Below the pieces are notes generated by a model. The model searched no databases and had not been told where the DNA came from. It saw nothing but the letters and a program-made list of their open reading frames with translations. From Streptomyces sp. NRRL F-4489 (GTDB lineage Bacteria; Actinomycetota; Actinomycetes; Streptomycetales; Streptomycetaceae), in the NCBI RefSeq assembly GCF_001509485.1, contig NZ_LLZI01000101.1, positions 23,249-87,248 on the forward strand: 64,000 bases of DNA, written 5' to 3'. The translations under genes were made by a program, and so were the position numbers. Below are positions 52,285 through 59,803 of this stretch, one piece after another. The stretch's first letter is position 1; each line of letters opens with the position of its first letter.

Positions 52285-52971
52285 TCACCCCCGCACCTCC
52301 ACCCCCGGCCGCAAGCGCCCGTCCCGCACCTCCGCCACCGCGTCCACCCCTTCCAGGTGGGCGCGGTCGTGCGTGACCAGGACCGTGGCGGTGCCCCGTT
52401 CGCGGGTGAGGCCGGCCAGCAGGTCCAGGACCGCGGCGCCCCGCTCGTGGTCCAGGGCGCTGGTCGGCTCGTCGACCAGCAGCACCGCCGGCTCGTTCAT
52501 CAGGGCGCGGGCGATGTTGACCCGCTGGCGCTGGCCGCCCGACAGCTGGTGCGGCCGCCGCTCCGCCTGCGCCTCCAGGCCGACCGCCGCCAGCAGCTCC
52601 CGGGCCCGGGCCCGCGCCTTCCGGGGCGGGCGGCCGTCCAGGTGGGCCATCACCTGGAGCTGCTCGGCGGCGGTCAGCGACGGCAGCAGGTTCGGCTGCT
52701 GGAAGACCGTCCCGATGGTGGTCCGGCGCAGCGCCGTCAGCTCGGCGCGGCTCAGCCCCCCGGTGTCCGTGCCGTCGATCACCACCCGGCCGCGGTCCGG
52801 CCGGATCAGCGTGGCGGCGACCGCCAGCAGACTGGACTTGCCGGACCCGGACGGCCCGATCACCACCGTCAGGCGCCCCGCCGGCACGGTCAGCGAGACC
52901 GCGTCCAGCGCGGTCAGCCGGGTGTCGCCGTCGGGGTAGGTGAGGGTGACATCGGTCAGTTCGAGGCTCAT
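52285..52971 (-). CDS. MacB/LolD-type ABC transporter ATPase
   Basis: A 228-residue ATP-binding protein. Walker A is GPSGSGKSS (residues ~39-47), Q-loop GTVFQQPNLLPSLTA, signature LSGGQRQRVNIARAL, Walker B VLLVDEPTSALD and H-loop VLVTHDRAHL. The sequence is of the MacB/FtsE/LolD class that works with FtsX-like permeases to power extracytoplasmic events or peptide export. Its ATG overlaps the permease stop by four bases (ATGA), so the permease is translated first. The operon is divergent from a two-component system, which is the usual arrangement for antibiotic- or envelope-stress-responsive transporters. Confidence 0.92.
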   Translation of the reverse strand: MSLELTDVTLTYPDGDTRLTALDAVSLTVPAGRLTVVIGPSGSGKSSLLAVAATLIRPDRGRVVIDGTDTGGLSRAELTALRRTTIGTVFQQPNLLPSLTAAEQLQVMAHLDGRPPRKARARARELLAAVGLEAQAERRPHQLSGGQRQRVNIARALMNEPAVLLVDEPTSALDHERGAAVLDLLAGLTRERGTATVLVTHDRAHLEGVDAVAEVRDGRLRPGVEVRG

Positions 52972-54047
52972 CGGGCACTTCCCAGCGCGGTCAGCGGGTC
53001 GACGGAGGTGATGCGGCGGATGGACAGCGCGGCGCCCACGGCACCCAGCGCGATCATGATCAGGGCGGGCAGCAGCACGGTGGACGGGTCCAGCACGAAC
53101 GGCACGGTGCCGCCCACCGCGGCGCCCACCCCGGCCGCCACCGCCGTCCCCAGGCCCGTCCCGGCCGCCAGCAGCACCACGGCCTGGCCGAGCGCGTCCC
53201 GCAGCAGATAGCGGGTGGAGGCGCCGAGCGCCTTGAGGACCGCCACGTCACCGCTGCGCTGGATCGTCCAGACCGTGAAGAACGCCCCGATGACCAGCGC
53301 CGAGATCGCGAACAGGAAGCCCCGCATCAGCTGCAGCGAGCCGTTCTCGGCGCTGTACGAGCCGATCGCCTGGAGCGCGTCGGCGGCGGCCACCGTACGG
53401 GTGCCGAGCCGGCGGTCGGCGGCGGCCAGCCCGTCCGTCCCGGTGGTGGACAGGGCGAGGACGGTCGCGCCCCCGGAGTCCGCGCCGCCGGAGAGCCGCT
53501 GCCAGTCGGCCAGCGAGGCCCACGCCACCGGGGTGTGGCTGTACATCGCCGCCCCCGTTACCGCCGACACCGCGACCGTACGGCCGCCCAGCGCCAGGCG
53601 GTCGCCGGCCCGTACACCGAGCGCCGCGGCGGCCTTCTGGGAGAGCGCCACCGCGCCGTCCCGCACCCCGGAGGCGGCGGGCGCCAGCCGGGAGCCGGGC
53701 CGCACCCCGAACACCGATACCGCCGCGGTCCGCCCGCCGGCCCCCTCGGCCTTCGTCGTGGCGATGCCCAACGGGTCGGCGTCCCGTACGCCCGGCACCC
53801 GGGCCCACTCCCGTACCGCGCGCTCCGGCAGCCGGGAGTCGGTGAACGACGGCTTGCCGTCCCCGGCCGGGGCGGCGAAGACCAGGTGGTCGGCGGGGAG
53901 CGCGGTGATCGCCGAGGTGTTCTCCCGGCCCAGGCCGGCGGTCAGGCCGGACAGCAGCCCCACCAGCACCGTGATCAGCGTGACGACGGTCCCCATCAGG
54001 GCGAACCGCCCCTTGGCGAATCTCAGGTCTCTCCAGGCGACGAACAC
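52968..54047 (-). CDS. FtsX-like ABC transporter permease
   Basis: A 359-residue permease with four transmembrane helices: one near the N-terminus (FALMGTVVTLITVLVGLLSGLTAG, residues ~15-38), then a ~210-residue extracytoplasmic MacB-like periplasmic core domain, and three in the C-terminal FtsX domain (FLFAISALVIGAFFTVWTI, AVVLLAAGTGLGTAVAAGVGA, LLPALIMIALGAVGAALSI). DVAVLKALGAST is the conserved cytoplasmic loop that contacts the ATPase. It is the first gene of a two-gene operon. Likely function is removal of peptides or drugs from the envelope under control of the divergent kinase/regulator pair (inference). GTG 54047 lacks a strong ribosome binding site. Confidence 0.9.
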   Translation of the reverse strand: MFVAWRDLRFAKGRFALMGTVVTLITVLVGLLSGLTAGLGRENTSAITALPADHLVFAAPAGDGKPSFTDSRLPERAVREWARVPGVRDADPLGIATTKAEGAGGRTAAVSVFGVRPGSRLAPAASGVRDGAVALSQKAAAALGVRAGDRLALGGRTVAVSAVTGAAMYSHTPVAWASLADWQRLSGGADSGGATVLALSTTGTDGLAAADRRLGTRTVAAADALQAIGSYSAENGSLQLMRGFLFAISALVIGAFFTVWTIQRSGDVAVLKALGASTRYLLRDALGQAVVLLAAGTGLGTAVAAGVGAAVGGTVPFVLDPSTVLLPALIMIALGAVGAALSIRRITSVDPLTALGSAR

Positions 54048-54154
54048 GAAAACGCGGCCATCCTCGGGTCGGTGCCGGGCCCGCTGCCCGGCGGCTGGCC
54101 TCCACCGTCGCCCGGGGCGGGGGCCCGGGGCATCGCGCCCGGGAGTGGTTCCGC

Positions 54155-54212
54155 GCGGCCGAAGGGTGCGGTCCGGAGGCCGCCTTTCGGCCGCCCGGCC
54201 TCCACCTTTCGG
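54155..54212. promoter_or_regulatory. Three CCGAAAGG-like sites in the divergent promoter region
   Basis: CCGAAGGG (54159-54166), CCTTTCGG (54183-54190) and CCTTTCGG (54205-54212) lie in the 206-bp gap between the ABC permease and the histidine kinase. The first two form the core of a larger inverted repeat, GCGGCCGAAGG ... CCTTTCGGCCGC (54155-54165 and 54183-54194). The centres are 24 and 22 bp apart, about two helix turns, which fits side-by-side binding of response regulator dimers. Confidence 0.5.
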
Positions 54213-54253
54213 TTGATGCCGGGCCCGCGGCCGGCCCGTAGCCTGAAGGGGCC

Positions 54254-55501
54254 GTGACCGAAGAAGCCAGGACCGACCACTCCCTCACGCCCGTATTGCG
54301 CGTGCTGCGCCTGTGCCTCCACCTGATGGTGGCCGCGCTGCTCGCGCTCGCCGCCGTCCGCGCGGTGGCCGGCGGCGCGCCCGCGGCCCCCGCCGTGCTC
54401 GCCACCGCCGCGGTCCTCCTGGCGCTCTACGTCCTCGGGCCCGCGCTGCCCCGGGTCCGCGGCTCGGCCCGCGCCGCCGCGCTCTGGCTCGCCGCCGTCG
54501 CGGCCGTGTGGCTGGTGCTGCTGGCGCTCACCCCCGACGGCGTCTGGCTGGCCTTCCCGCTCTTCTTCGTCGAACTCCACCTGCTGCCGCTGCGCTGGGC
54601 GCTGCCCGCCGTCACCGCCAGTACGGCCGCCGCCATCGCCGGTTTCGCCTGGCACACCGGCACCCTCGGCGTCGGCACCCTCATCGGCCCGGTCCTGGGC
54701 GCCGCGGTCGCGGTAGCCGTGGTGCTCGGCTACCAAGCCCTCTACCGGGAGAGCGAGCAGCGCCGCCGCCTCATCGAGGAGCTGACCGAGGCCCGCAGCG
54801 ACCTGGCCGCCGCCGAGCGGGCCGCCGGCGTCCTGGCCGAACGCGAGCGGCTGGCCCGCGAGATCCACGACACCCTCGCCCAGGGCCTGTCCAGCATCCA
54901 ACTGCTGCTCCGGGCCGCCGAACGCGCCGTACCGGAGCGGCCGGAGACCGCCCTGGGCCATATCCGCCAGGCCCGGACGGCCGCCGTCGACAACCTCGCC
55001 GAGGCCCGCCGCTTCGTCCGCGCCCTCAGCCCGCCCGGCCTGGAGGCCGGTTCGCTGCCGGCCGCCCTGGAGCGGCTGTGCGCCGCCACCGCCCGCACCT
55101 CCGGGCTCGCCGTGCACTGCCAGGTCTCCGGCGCCCCCGCCCCGCTGCCCACCCCGCACGAGGTCGCCCTGCTGCGCATCGCCCAGTCCGCGCTGGCCAA
55201 CACCGTCCAGCACGCCGCCGCCCGCCGCGTCGAGCTGACCCTGAGCTACATGGACACCGAGGTCGCCCTCGACGTCGTCGACGACGGCACCGGCTTCGTG
55301 CCCGCCGACGTGCCGCCCCCCGGCTCCGCGGCGGCCGGCGGCTCCGGCTTCGGCCTGGCCGCCATGCGCGCCCGGGCCCGCGCCCTCCAAGGGACCCTGG
55401 CCGTCGAGTCCGCCCCCGGGGAGGGCACCGCCCTCGCCGTCACCCTGCCCTGCCCCGACCCGTCCGCCGTCCCCGGTACCGCCCAGGAAGCCGCCCCGTG
55501 A
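54254..55501 (+). CDS. Two-component sensor histidine kinase (HisKA_3/NarX type)
   Basis: A 415-residue membrane kinase. The N-terminal half has five to six hydrophobic helices (about residues 17-165) with little extracytoplasmic loop, so it may sense within the membrane. A short coiled coil (RRRLIEELTEARSDLAAAERAAG) leads to the phospho-acceptor His in RLAREIHDTLAQGLSSIQLLL near residue 209. The ATPase domain has LLRIAQSALANTVQHAAARRVEL (N box), DDGTGFVP and GSGFGLAAMRARARAL. GTG 54254 is the start. Its stop overlaps the start of the response regulator (GTGA). The divergent ABC transporter is the likely target operon. Confidence 0.9.
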   Translation: MTEEARTDHSLTPVLRVLRLCLHLMVAALLALAAVRAVAGGAPAAPAVLATAAVLLALYVLGPALPRVRGSARAAALWLAAVAAVWLVLLALTPDGVWLAFPLFFVELHLLPLRWALPAVTASTAAAIAGFAWHTGTLGVGTLIGPVLGAAVAVAVVLGYQALYRESEQRRRLIEELTEARSDLAAAERAAGVLAERERLAREIHDTLAQGLSSIQLLLRAAERAVPERPETALGHIRQARTAAVDNLAEARRFVRALSPPGLEAGSLPAALERLCAATARTSGLAVHCQVSGAPAPLPTPHEVALLRIAQSALANTVQHAAARRVELTLSYMDTEVALDVVDDGTGFVPADVPPPGSAAAGGSGFGLAAMRARARALQGTLAVESAPGEGTALAVTLPCPDPSAVPGTAQEAAP

Positions 55502-56139
55502 CCGCATCCGCCGCCCCCGTCCGGCTGCTGCTCGCCGACGACCACCCCGTCGTACGGGCCGGGCTGCGCGCCGTCCTGGAGACCGAACCGGACTTCGAGA
55601 TCGCCGCCGATGTGCCGACCGCCGAGGAGGCCGTGGCACTGGCCGCCCGCCTGGACGTCGACGTGGTCCTCATGGACCTCCAGTTCGGCGGCCGGATGCT
55701 GGGCTCGCGGGCCACCGCCGAGATCACCGCCCGCCCCGGCGCGCCCCGCGTCCTGATCCTGACGACCTACGACAGCGACGCCGACATCCTCGCCGCCATC
55801 GAGGCCGGCGCCACCGGCTACCTCCTCAAGGACGCCCCGCCGGACGAGCTGGCCGCCGCGGTGCGGTCCGCCGCGGCCGGGAAGTCCGCGCTCGCCCCCA
55901 CCGTCGCGCTGCGCCTGATGGACCGGATGCGGACGCCCGCCGCCGCCCTGTCCCGCCGCGAGACCGAGGTCCTCCAGCTCGTCGCCGACGGGCTGTCCAA
56001 CGCGGCGATCAGCAAACGCCTCTTCCTCAGCCAGGCGACCGTGAAGTCCCACCTCGTCCATATTTATTCGAAGCTCGGGGTGGAGTCCCGCACCGCCGCG
56101 GTCGCCGCCGCCACCGCCCGCGGCCTGATCCGCCGCTGA
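55498..56139 (+). CDS. Two-component response regulator, NarL/LuxR type
   Basis: A 213-residue regulator. The receiver has LLLADDHPVVRAGLRAVLE with the acidic pair, phospho-acceptor Asp in VVLMDLQFGGRM (near residue 60), LTTYDSDADI and GATGYLLKDAPPDEL with the conserved Lys. The LuxR HTH is LSRRETEVLQLVADGLSNAAISKRLFLSQATVKSHLVHIYSKLGV. It resembles the partners of NarX/LiaS-like kinases that activate neighbouring transporter genes. The GTG start lies within the kinase stop codon region, so both are made together. Confidence 0.93.
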   Translation: MTASAAPVRLLLADDHPVVRAGLRAVLETEPDFEIAADVPTAEEAVALAARLDVDVVLMDLQFGGRMLGSRATAEITARPGAPRVLILTTYDSDADILAAIEAGATGYLLKDAPPDELAAAVRSAAAGKSALAPTVALRLMDRMRTPAAALSRRETEVLQLVADGLSNAAISKRLFLSQATVKSHLVHIYSKLGVESRTAAVAAATARGLIRR

Positions 56140-56308
56140 GCCGCCGCGCCGCACCCCGCGCGGGGCCGCGGACCGCCGCTGTCAGTGCCGGGTGCGAGAA
56201 TCGTCCGCAGCACGAGGGACGGCGGTCCGGCGTACGGCACCCCGCGTACCGGCCCCGCGCCCCCGCGCCGCCCGCACGCCACGCTCGACGATCAGGGAGA
56301 GACCGCCC

Positions 56309-57709
56309 ATGGCACCCGCCATCCCAGCCACGATGGAACGGCCGCACTTCATCGGCATCGGCGGCGCCGGCATGTCGGGCATCGCCAAGATCCTCACCCA
56401 GCGCGGCGCCCGGGTGGCGGGCAGCGACGCCAAGGACTCCGCGACCGCCCAGGCCCTGCGCGCCCTCGGCGCCACCGTCCACCTCGGCCACGCCGCCGAG
56501 CACCTCGCCCCGGACGCCACCGCCGTCGTCGTCTCCTCCGCGATCCGGCCGGACAACCCCGAGCTGGCCGCCGCCCGCGAGCGCGGCATCCCCGTCGTCC
56601 ACCGCTCCGACGCGCTGGCCGCCCTCATGGAGGGCCTGCGCCCGATCGCCGTCGCCGGCACCCACGGCAAGACCACCACCACGTCCATGCTCGCCGTCTC
56701 CCTCGGCGCCCTGGGCCTGAAGCCGTCCTACGCCATCGGCGGCGACCTCGACGCCCCCGGGTCGAACGCCGAGCACGGCAGCGGCCAGATCTTCGTCGCC
56801 GAGGCCGACGAGAGCGACCGCAGCTTCCACAAGTACGCCCCCGAGGTCGCCATCGTCCTCAACGTCGAGCTGGACCACCACGCCAACTACGCCTCGATGG
56901 ACGAGATCTACGCCTCGTTCGAGACCTTCGCCGGCCGCATCCGCCCCGGCGGCACCCTGGTCATCTCCGCCGACCACCCCGGCGCCCGCGAGCTGACCGC
57001 CCGGCTGAAGCGCGACGACATCGAGATCGTCACCTACGGCGAGTCCAAGGACGCCGGCGTCCGCATCCTCCAGATCACCCCGCACGGCCTGACCAGCGAC
57101 GTCACCGTCACCCTCACCAGCGGCAAGATCCTCACCTTCACCGTCTCCGTCCCCGGCCGGCACTACGCCCACAACGCCGTCGCCGCCCTGGCCGCCGGCG
57201 TCGCCCTGGACCTCCCGCCGCACCAGCTCGCCGACGCGCTCGGCAAGTACACCGGCGTCAAGCGCCGCCTCCAGCTCAAGGGCGAGGCCGCCGGCGTCCA
57301 GGTCATCGACTCCTACGCCCACCACCCCACCGAGATGACCGCCGACCTGGAGGCCATCCGCTGCGCCATCGCGGAGACCGGCGGCCGGATCCTCGTCGTC
57401 TTCCAGCCCCACCTGTACTCCCGCACCCAGGAGCTGGGCACCGAGATGGGCCAGGCCCTCGCCCTCGCCGACGCCTCCGTCGTCCTGGACATCTACCCGG
57501 CCCGCGAGGACCCGATCCCGGGCGTCACCAGCGCCCTGATCACCGACGCCGCCCGCGCCGCCGGCGCCGACGTCACCCCCGAGGCCGACAAGGCCGCGAT
57601 CCCGGACCTCATCGCCGGAATGACCCGCCCCGGCGACCTTGTTCTCACCATGGGCGCGGGCGATGTGACCGACCTCGGCCCCGCCATCCTGTCCCGCCTG
57701 GGCGCATGA
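56309..57709 (+). CDS. murC: UDP-N-acetylmuramate--L-alanine ligase
   Basis: Peptidoglycan precursor ligase that adds L-Ala to UDP-MurNAc using ATP; 466 residues. The Rossmann-like start FIGIGGAGMSGIAKIL binds UDP, the P-loop is VAGTHGKTTTTSML, followed by FVAEADESDRSF, LNVELDHHANY and the C-terminal domain signature VIDSYAHHPTEM. ATG 56309 follows GGGAGAG and gives a normal-length protein; the frame extends to 56192 with an Arg/Pro-rich stretch that is not expected. It is remote from the main dcw cluster, as known for Streptomyces murC. msrB follows after 15 bp and is probably co-transcribed. Confidence 0.96.
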   Translation: MAPAIPATMERPHFIGIGGAGMSGIAKILTQRGARVAGSDAKDSATAQALRALGATVHLGHAAEHLAPDATAVVVSSAIRPDNPELAAARERGIPVVHRSDALAALMEGLRPIAVAGTHGKTTTTSMLAVSLGALGLKPSYAIGGDLDAPGSNAEHGSGQIFVAEADESDRSFHKYAPEVAIVLNVELDHHANYASMDEIYASFETFAGRIRPGGTLVISADHPGARELTARLKRDDIEIVTYGESKDAGVRILQITPHGLTSDVTVTLTSGKILTFTVSVPGRHYAHNAVAALAAGVALDLPPHQLADALGKYTGVKRRLQLKGEAAGVQVIDSYAHHPTEMTADLEAIRCAIAETGGRILVVFQPHLYSRTQELGTEMGQALALADASVVLDIYPAREDPIPGVTSALITDAARAAGADVTPEADKAAIPDLIAGMTRPGDLVLTMGAGDVTDLGPAILSRLGA

Positions 57710-57724
57710 GCTGAGGAGGCCCCC

Positions 57725-58132
57725 ATGCCGTACGAGATCGACAAGCCCGACGACCAGTGGCGCGCCGAGCTGTCCCCGGCCGAGTACCACGTCCTCCGCC
57801 AGGGCGGCACCGAGCCCGCCTTCCGCGGCGAGTACACCGACACCAAGACCGCCGGCGTCTACTCCTGCCGCGCCTGCGGCGCCGAACTCTTCCGCTCCGA
57901 CACCAAGTTCGAGAGCCACTGCGGCTGGCCGTCCTTCTACGACCCCAAGGACACCGACGCCGTCGAGCTCCTGGAGGACCGCAGCCACGGCATGCTCCGC
58001 ACCGAGGTCCGCTGCGCCCGCTGCGGCTCCCACCTCGGCCACGTCTTCGCGGGCGAGGGCTACCCCACCCCCACCGACCAGCGCTACTGCATCAACTCCA
58101 TCTCGTTGAAGCTGATCCCGGACGAGGGGTGA
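57725..58132 (+). CDS. msrB: Peptide-methionine (R)-S-oxide reductase
   Basis: A 135-residue repair enzyme that reduces methionine-R-sulfoxide in proteins with thioredoxin. The zinc-binding pairs are CRACGAELF and CARCGSHLGHVF, and the catalytic Cys is in DQRYCINSISL near the C-terminus. ESHCGWPSFYDP is the substrate-site signature. GAGGAGGC lies just upstream of the ATG. The gene follows murC with a short gap. It is of normal length and complete. Confidence 0.96.
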   Translation: MPYEIDKPDDQWRAELSPAEYHVLRQGGTEPAFRGEYTDTKTAGVYSCRACGAELFRSDTKFESHCGWPSFYDPKDTDAVELLEDRSHGMLRTEVRCARCGSHLGHVFAGEGYPTPTDQRYCINSISLKLIPDEG

Positions 58133-58150
58133 GCGCGGCCGCCCGCCCCC

Positions 58151-58810
58151 TCACCTCGCCACCACCACCGCCGTCATCACCAGCCCCGAGCCGATCAGCC
58201 AGCGGCCGGTGAAGGTGGTGAGGGGGCGGCCGGAGAGGGTGGGGCCGGGGACGAGGAGGCGGGCGGTGAAGGTGGCGTCGGTGGGGTCGAGGGTGAGGTG
58301 GGCGTCCTCGAAGCCGAGCCAGCGGCCGGTGAGGGGGTACCACGCCTTGTAGACGCTCTCCTTGGCGCTGAAGACCAGGCGGTCCCAGCAGATCTCCGGC
58401 TGGTGCGCGGCGAGGCGGGTGAGCTGGGCGCGCTCCTCGGGGAGGGTGACGAGGCCGAGGACGCCGGGGTCGTCGATGGGGGCGTGCGGTTCGGCGTCCA
58501 CGCCGAGGGAGCGGATGTCCGTGGTACGGGCCACCGCGGCGCCGCGGTAGCCGGTGCAGTGGGTCATCGCGCCGGCGATCCCGTCCGGCCAGCGCGGCGC
58601 CCGCCCGGGGCCGGGCAGGATCGGCGCCGGGGCGATACCGAACGACGCCAGGGCGCGGCGGGCGCAGTTGCGGACCGTGCCGAATTCCCGCTGCCGGTGC
58701 GGTACCGCCCGCTCGACCAGCGCGAACTCCTCCGGGTACATCTCCTCGACGGGGTCGTCGGTGAAGGATTCGGCGGTGGCTATCGGCGCGGGCAGCAGCT
58801 TCTCGATCAC
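58151..58810 (-). CDS. 4'-phosphopantetheinyl transferase (EntD/Sfp type)
   Basis: A 219-residue enzyme that transfers phosphopantetheine from CoA to carrier proteins of polyketide, nonribosomal peptide or fatty-acid synthases. Motifs in order are RNCARRALASFGI (CoA binding), MTHCTGYRGAAVAR, SLGVDAEPHAPID with the Mg-binding Asp and Glu, and RLVFSAKESVYKAWYPLTGRWLGFEDAHL, the WxxKExxxK-type P3 motif of EntD-like enzymes. GTG 58810 overlaps the stop codon of the upstream metallophosphoesterase gene (GTGA), so the two are translationally coupled. A PPTase in a housekeeping region suggests a broad-range enzyme serving several pathways (inference). Confidence 0.93.
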   Translation of the reverse strand: MIEKLLPAPIATAESFTDDPVEEMYPEEFALVERAVPHRQREFGTVRNCARRALASFGIAPAPILPGPGRAPRWPDGIAGAMTHCTGYRGAAVARTTDIRSLGVDAEPHAPIDDPGVLGLVTLPEERAQLTRLAAHQPEICWDRLVFSAKESVYKAWYPLTGRWLGFEDAHLTLDPTDATFTARLLVPGPTLSGRPLTTFTGRWLIGSGLVMTAVVVAR

Positions 58811-59724
58811 GCGGGCACTCCGGTGGTCGCGGCGGGCAGGATCTGGACCGGGCGGCCGGGGGAGCCGGAGCGGCGCCGCCATTCGCGAGGGTAGCCGAGC
58901 GACACCTCCTGGTGGGGCACTCCGTCCCACAGGATCAGCCGCGGGATGTGCAGATGCCCGTAGACGACCGTGGCGGCGCGGAAGCGGCGCGGCCAGTCGG
59001 CGGTGGCCTCCGTGCCGCACCACAGGGCGAACTCCGGGTACCGCAGCGGGCGGGTGGGTTCGCGGACCAGCGGCCAGTGGTTGACCAGGACGGTGGGCAG
59101 GTCGGCGGGGAGCGCGGCGAGCCGCTCCTCGGCCGAGGCGACGCGGGCCCGGGACCACGCCTCCCGGCTCGGGTACGGGTCGGGGTGGAGGAAGTACTCG
59201 TCGGTGCAGACGATGCCCGCCTTCTCGGCGATGGCGAGGGCCTCTTGGGCGGAGGCGGCGCCCGGCATACGGAAGGTGTAGTCGTAGAGGAGGAAGAGGG
59301 GGGCGATGACGGCCGGGCCGCCGGCGCCCTCCCAGACGGGGTACGGGTCCTCGGGCGTGACCACGCCCAGTTCCCGGCACATCTCCACCAGGTACTCGTA
59401 GCGGGCCACGCCGCGCAGCTGGACCGGGTCCTTGGCGGGGGTCCACAGCTCGTGGTTGCCGGGCACCCACACCACCTTGGCGAAGCGGCCGCTCAGCAGG
59501 GTCAGCGCCCAGCGGATGTCCTCGGCGTACTCGCCGACGTCCCCGGCGACCAGCAGCCAGTCGTCGTCGGACTCCGGGGTGAGCCGCTCGACGATGTCGC
59601 GGTTCTCCCCGTACCGGACGTGCAGATCGCTGACGGCCACCAGCCGGCCCCCGCGCGAGGCGGGGGCCGGGGCGGCGGTGGCGTGCTCGGCGCCGGGGGC
59701 GAAGGTGCGGATCTCGTAGGTCAC
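58807..59724 (-). CDS. Calcineurin-like metallophosphoesterase
   Basis: A 305-residue metal-dependent phosphoesterase. All five signature blocks are visible: VSDLHVRYGENRD, VAGDVGEYAEDI, WVPGNHELW, VLVNHWPLVRE and VYGHLHIPR. These place the His, Asp and Asn ligands of a dinuclear centre. Substrate unknown. The start is GTG 59724. It is the first gene of an operon with the PPTase, and the four-base overlap hints at linked function, for example hydrolysis of a CoA-derived or phosphoadenosine by-product; this is speculative. The frame read through 59470 on the same strand is an out-of-frame shadow. Confidence 0.92.
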   Translation of the reverse strand: MTYEIRTFAPGAEHATAAPAPASRGGRLVAVSDLHVRYGENRDIVERLTPESDDDWLLVAGDVGEYAEDIRWALTLLSGRFAKVVWVPGNHELWTPAKDPVQLRGVARYEYLVEMCRELGVVTPEDPYPVWEGAGGPAVIAPLFLLYDYTFRMPGAASAQEALAIAEKAGIVCTDEYFLHPDPYPSREAWSRARVASAEERLAALPADLPTVLVNHWPLVREPTRPLRYPEFALWCGTEATADWPRRFRAATVVYGHLHIPRLILWDGVPHQEVSLGYPREWRRRSGSPGRPVQILPAATTGVPA

Positions 59725-59803
59725 CTCAGCAGTAAAGACGGTGACGGGGGGAGAGTGAAGCGCCTTTGGGGGGAGCGGGGTTGTGTGCCGCGCGGCCCGC
59801 TGG

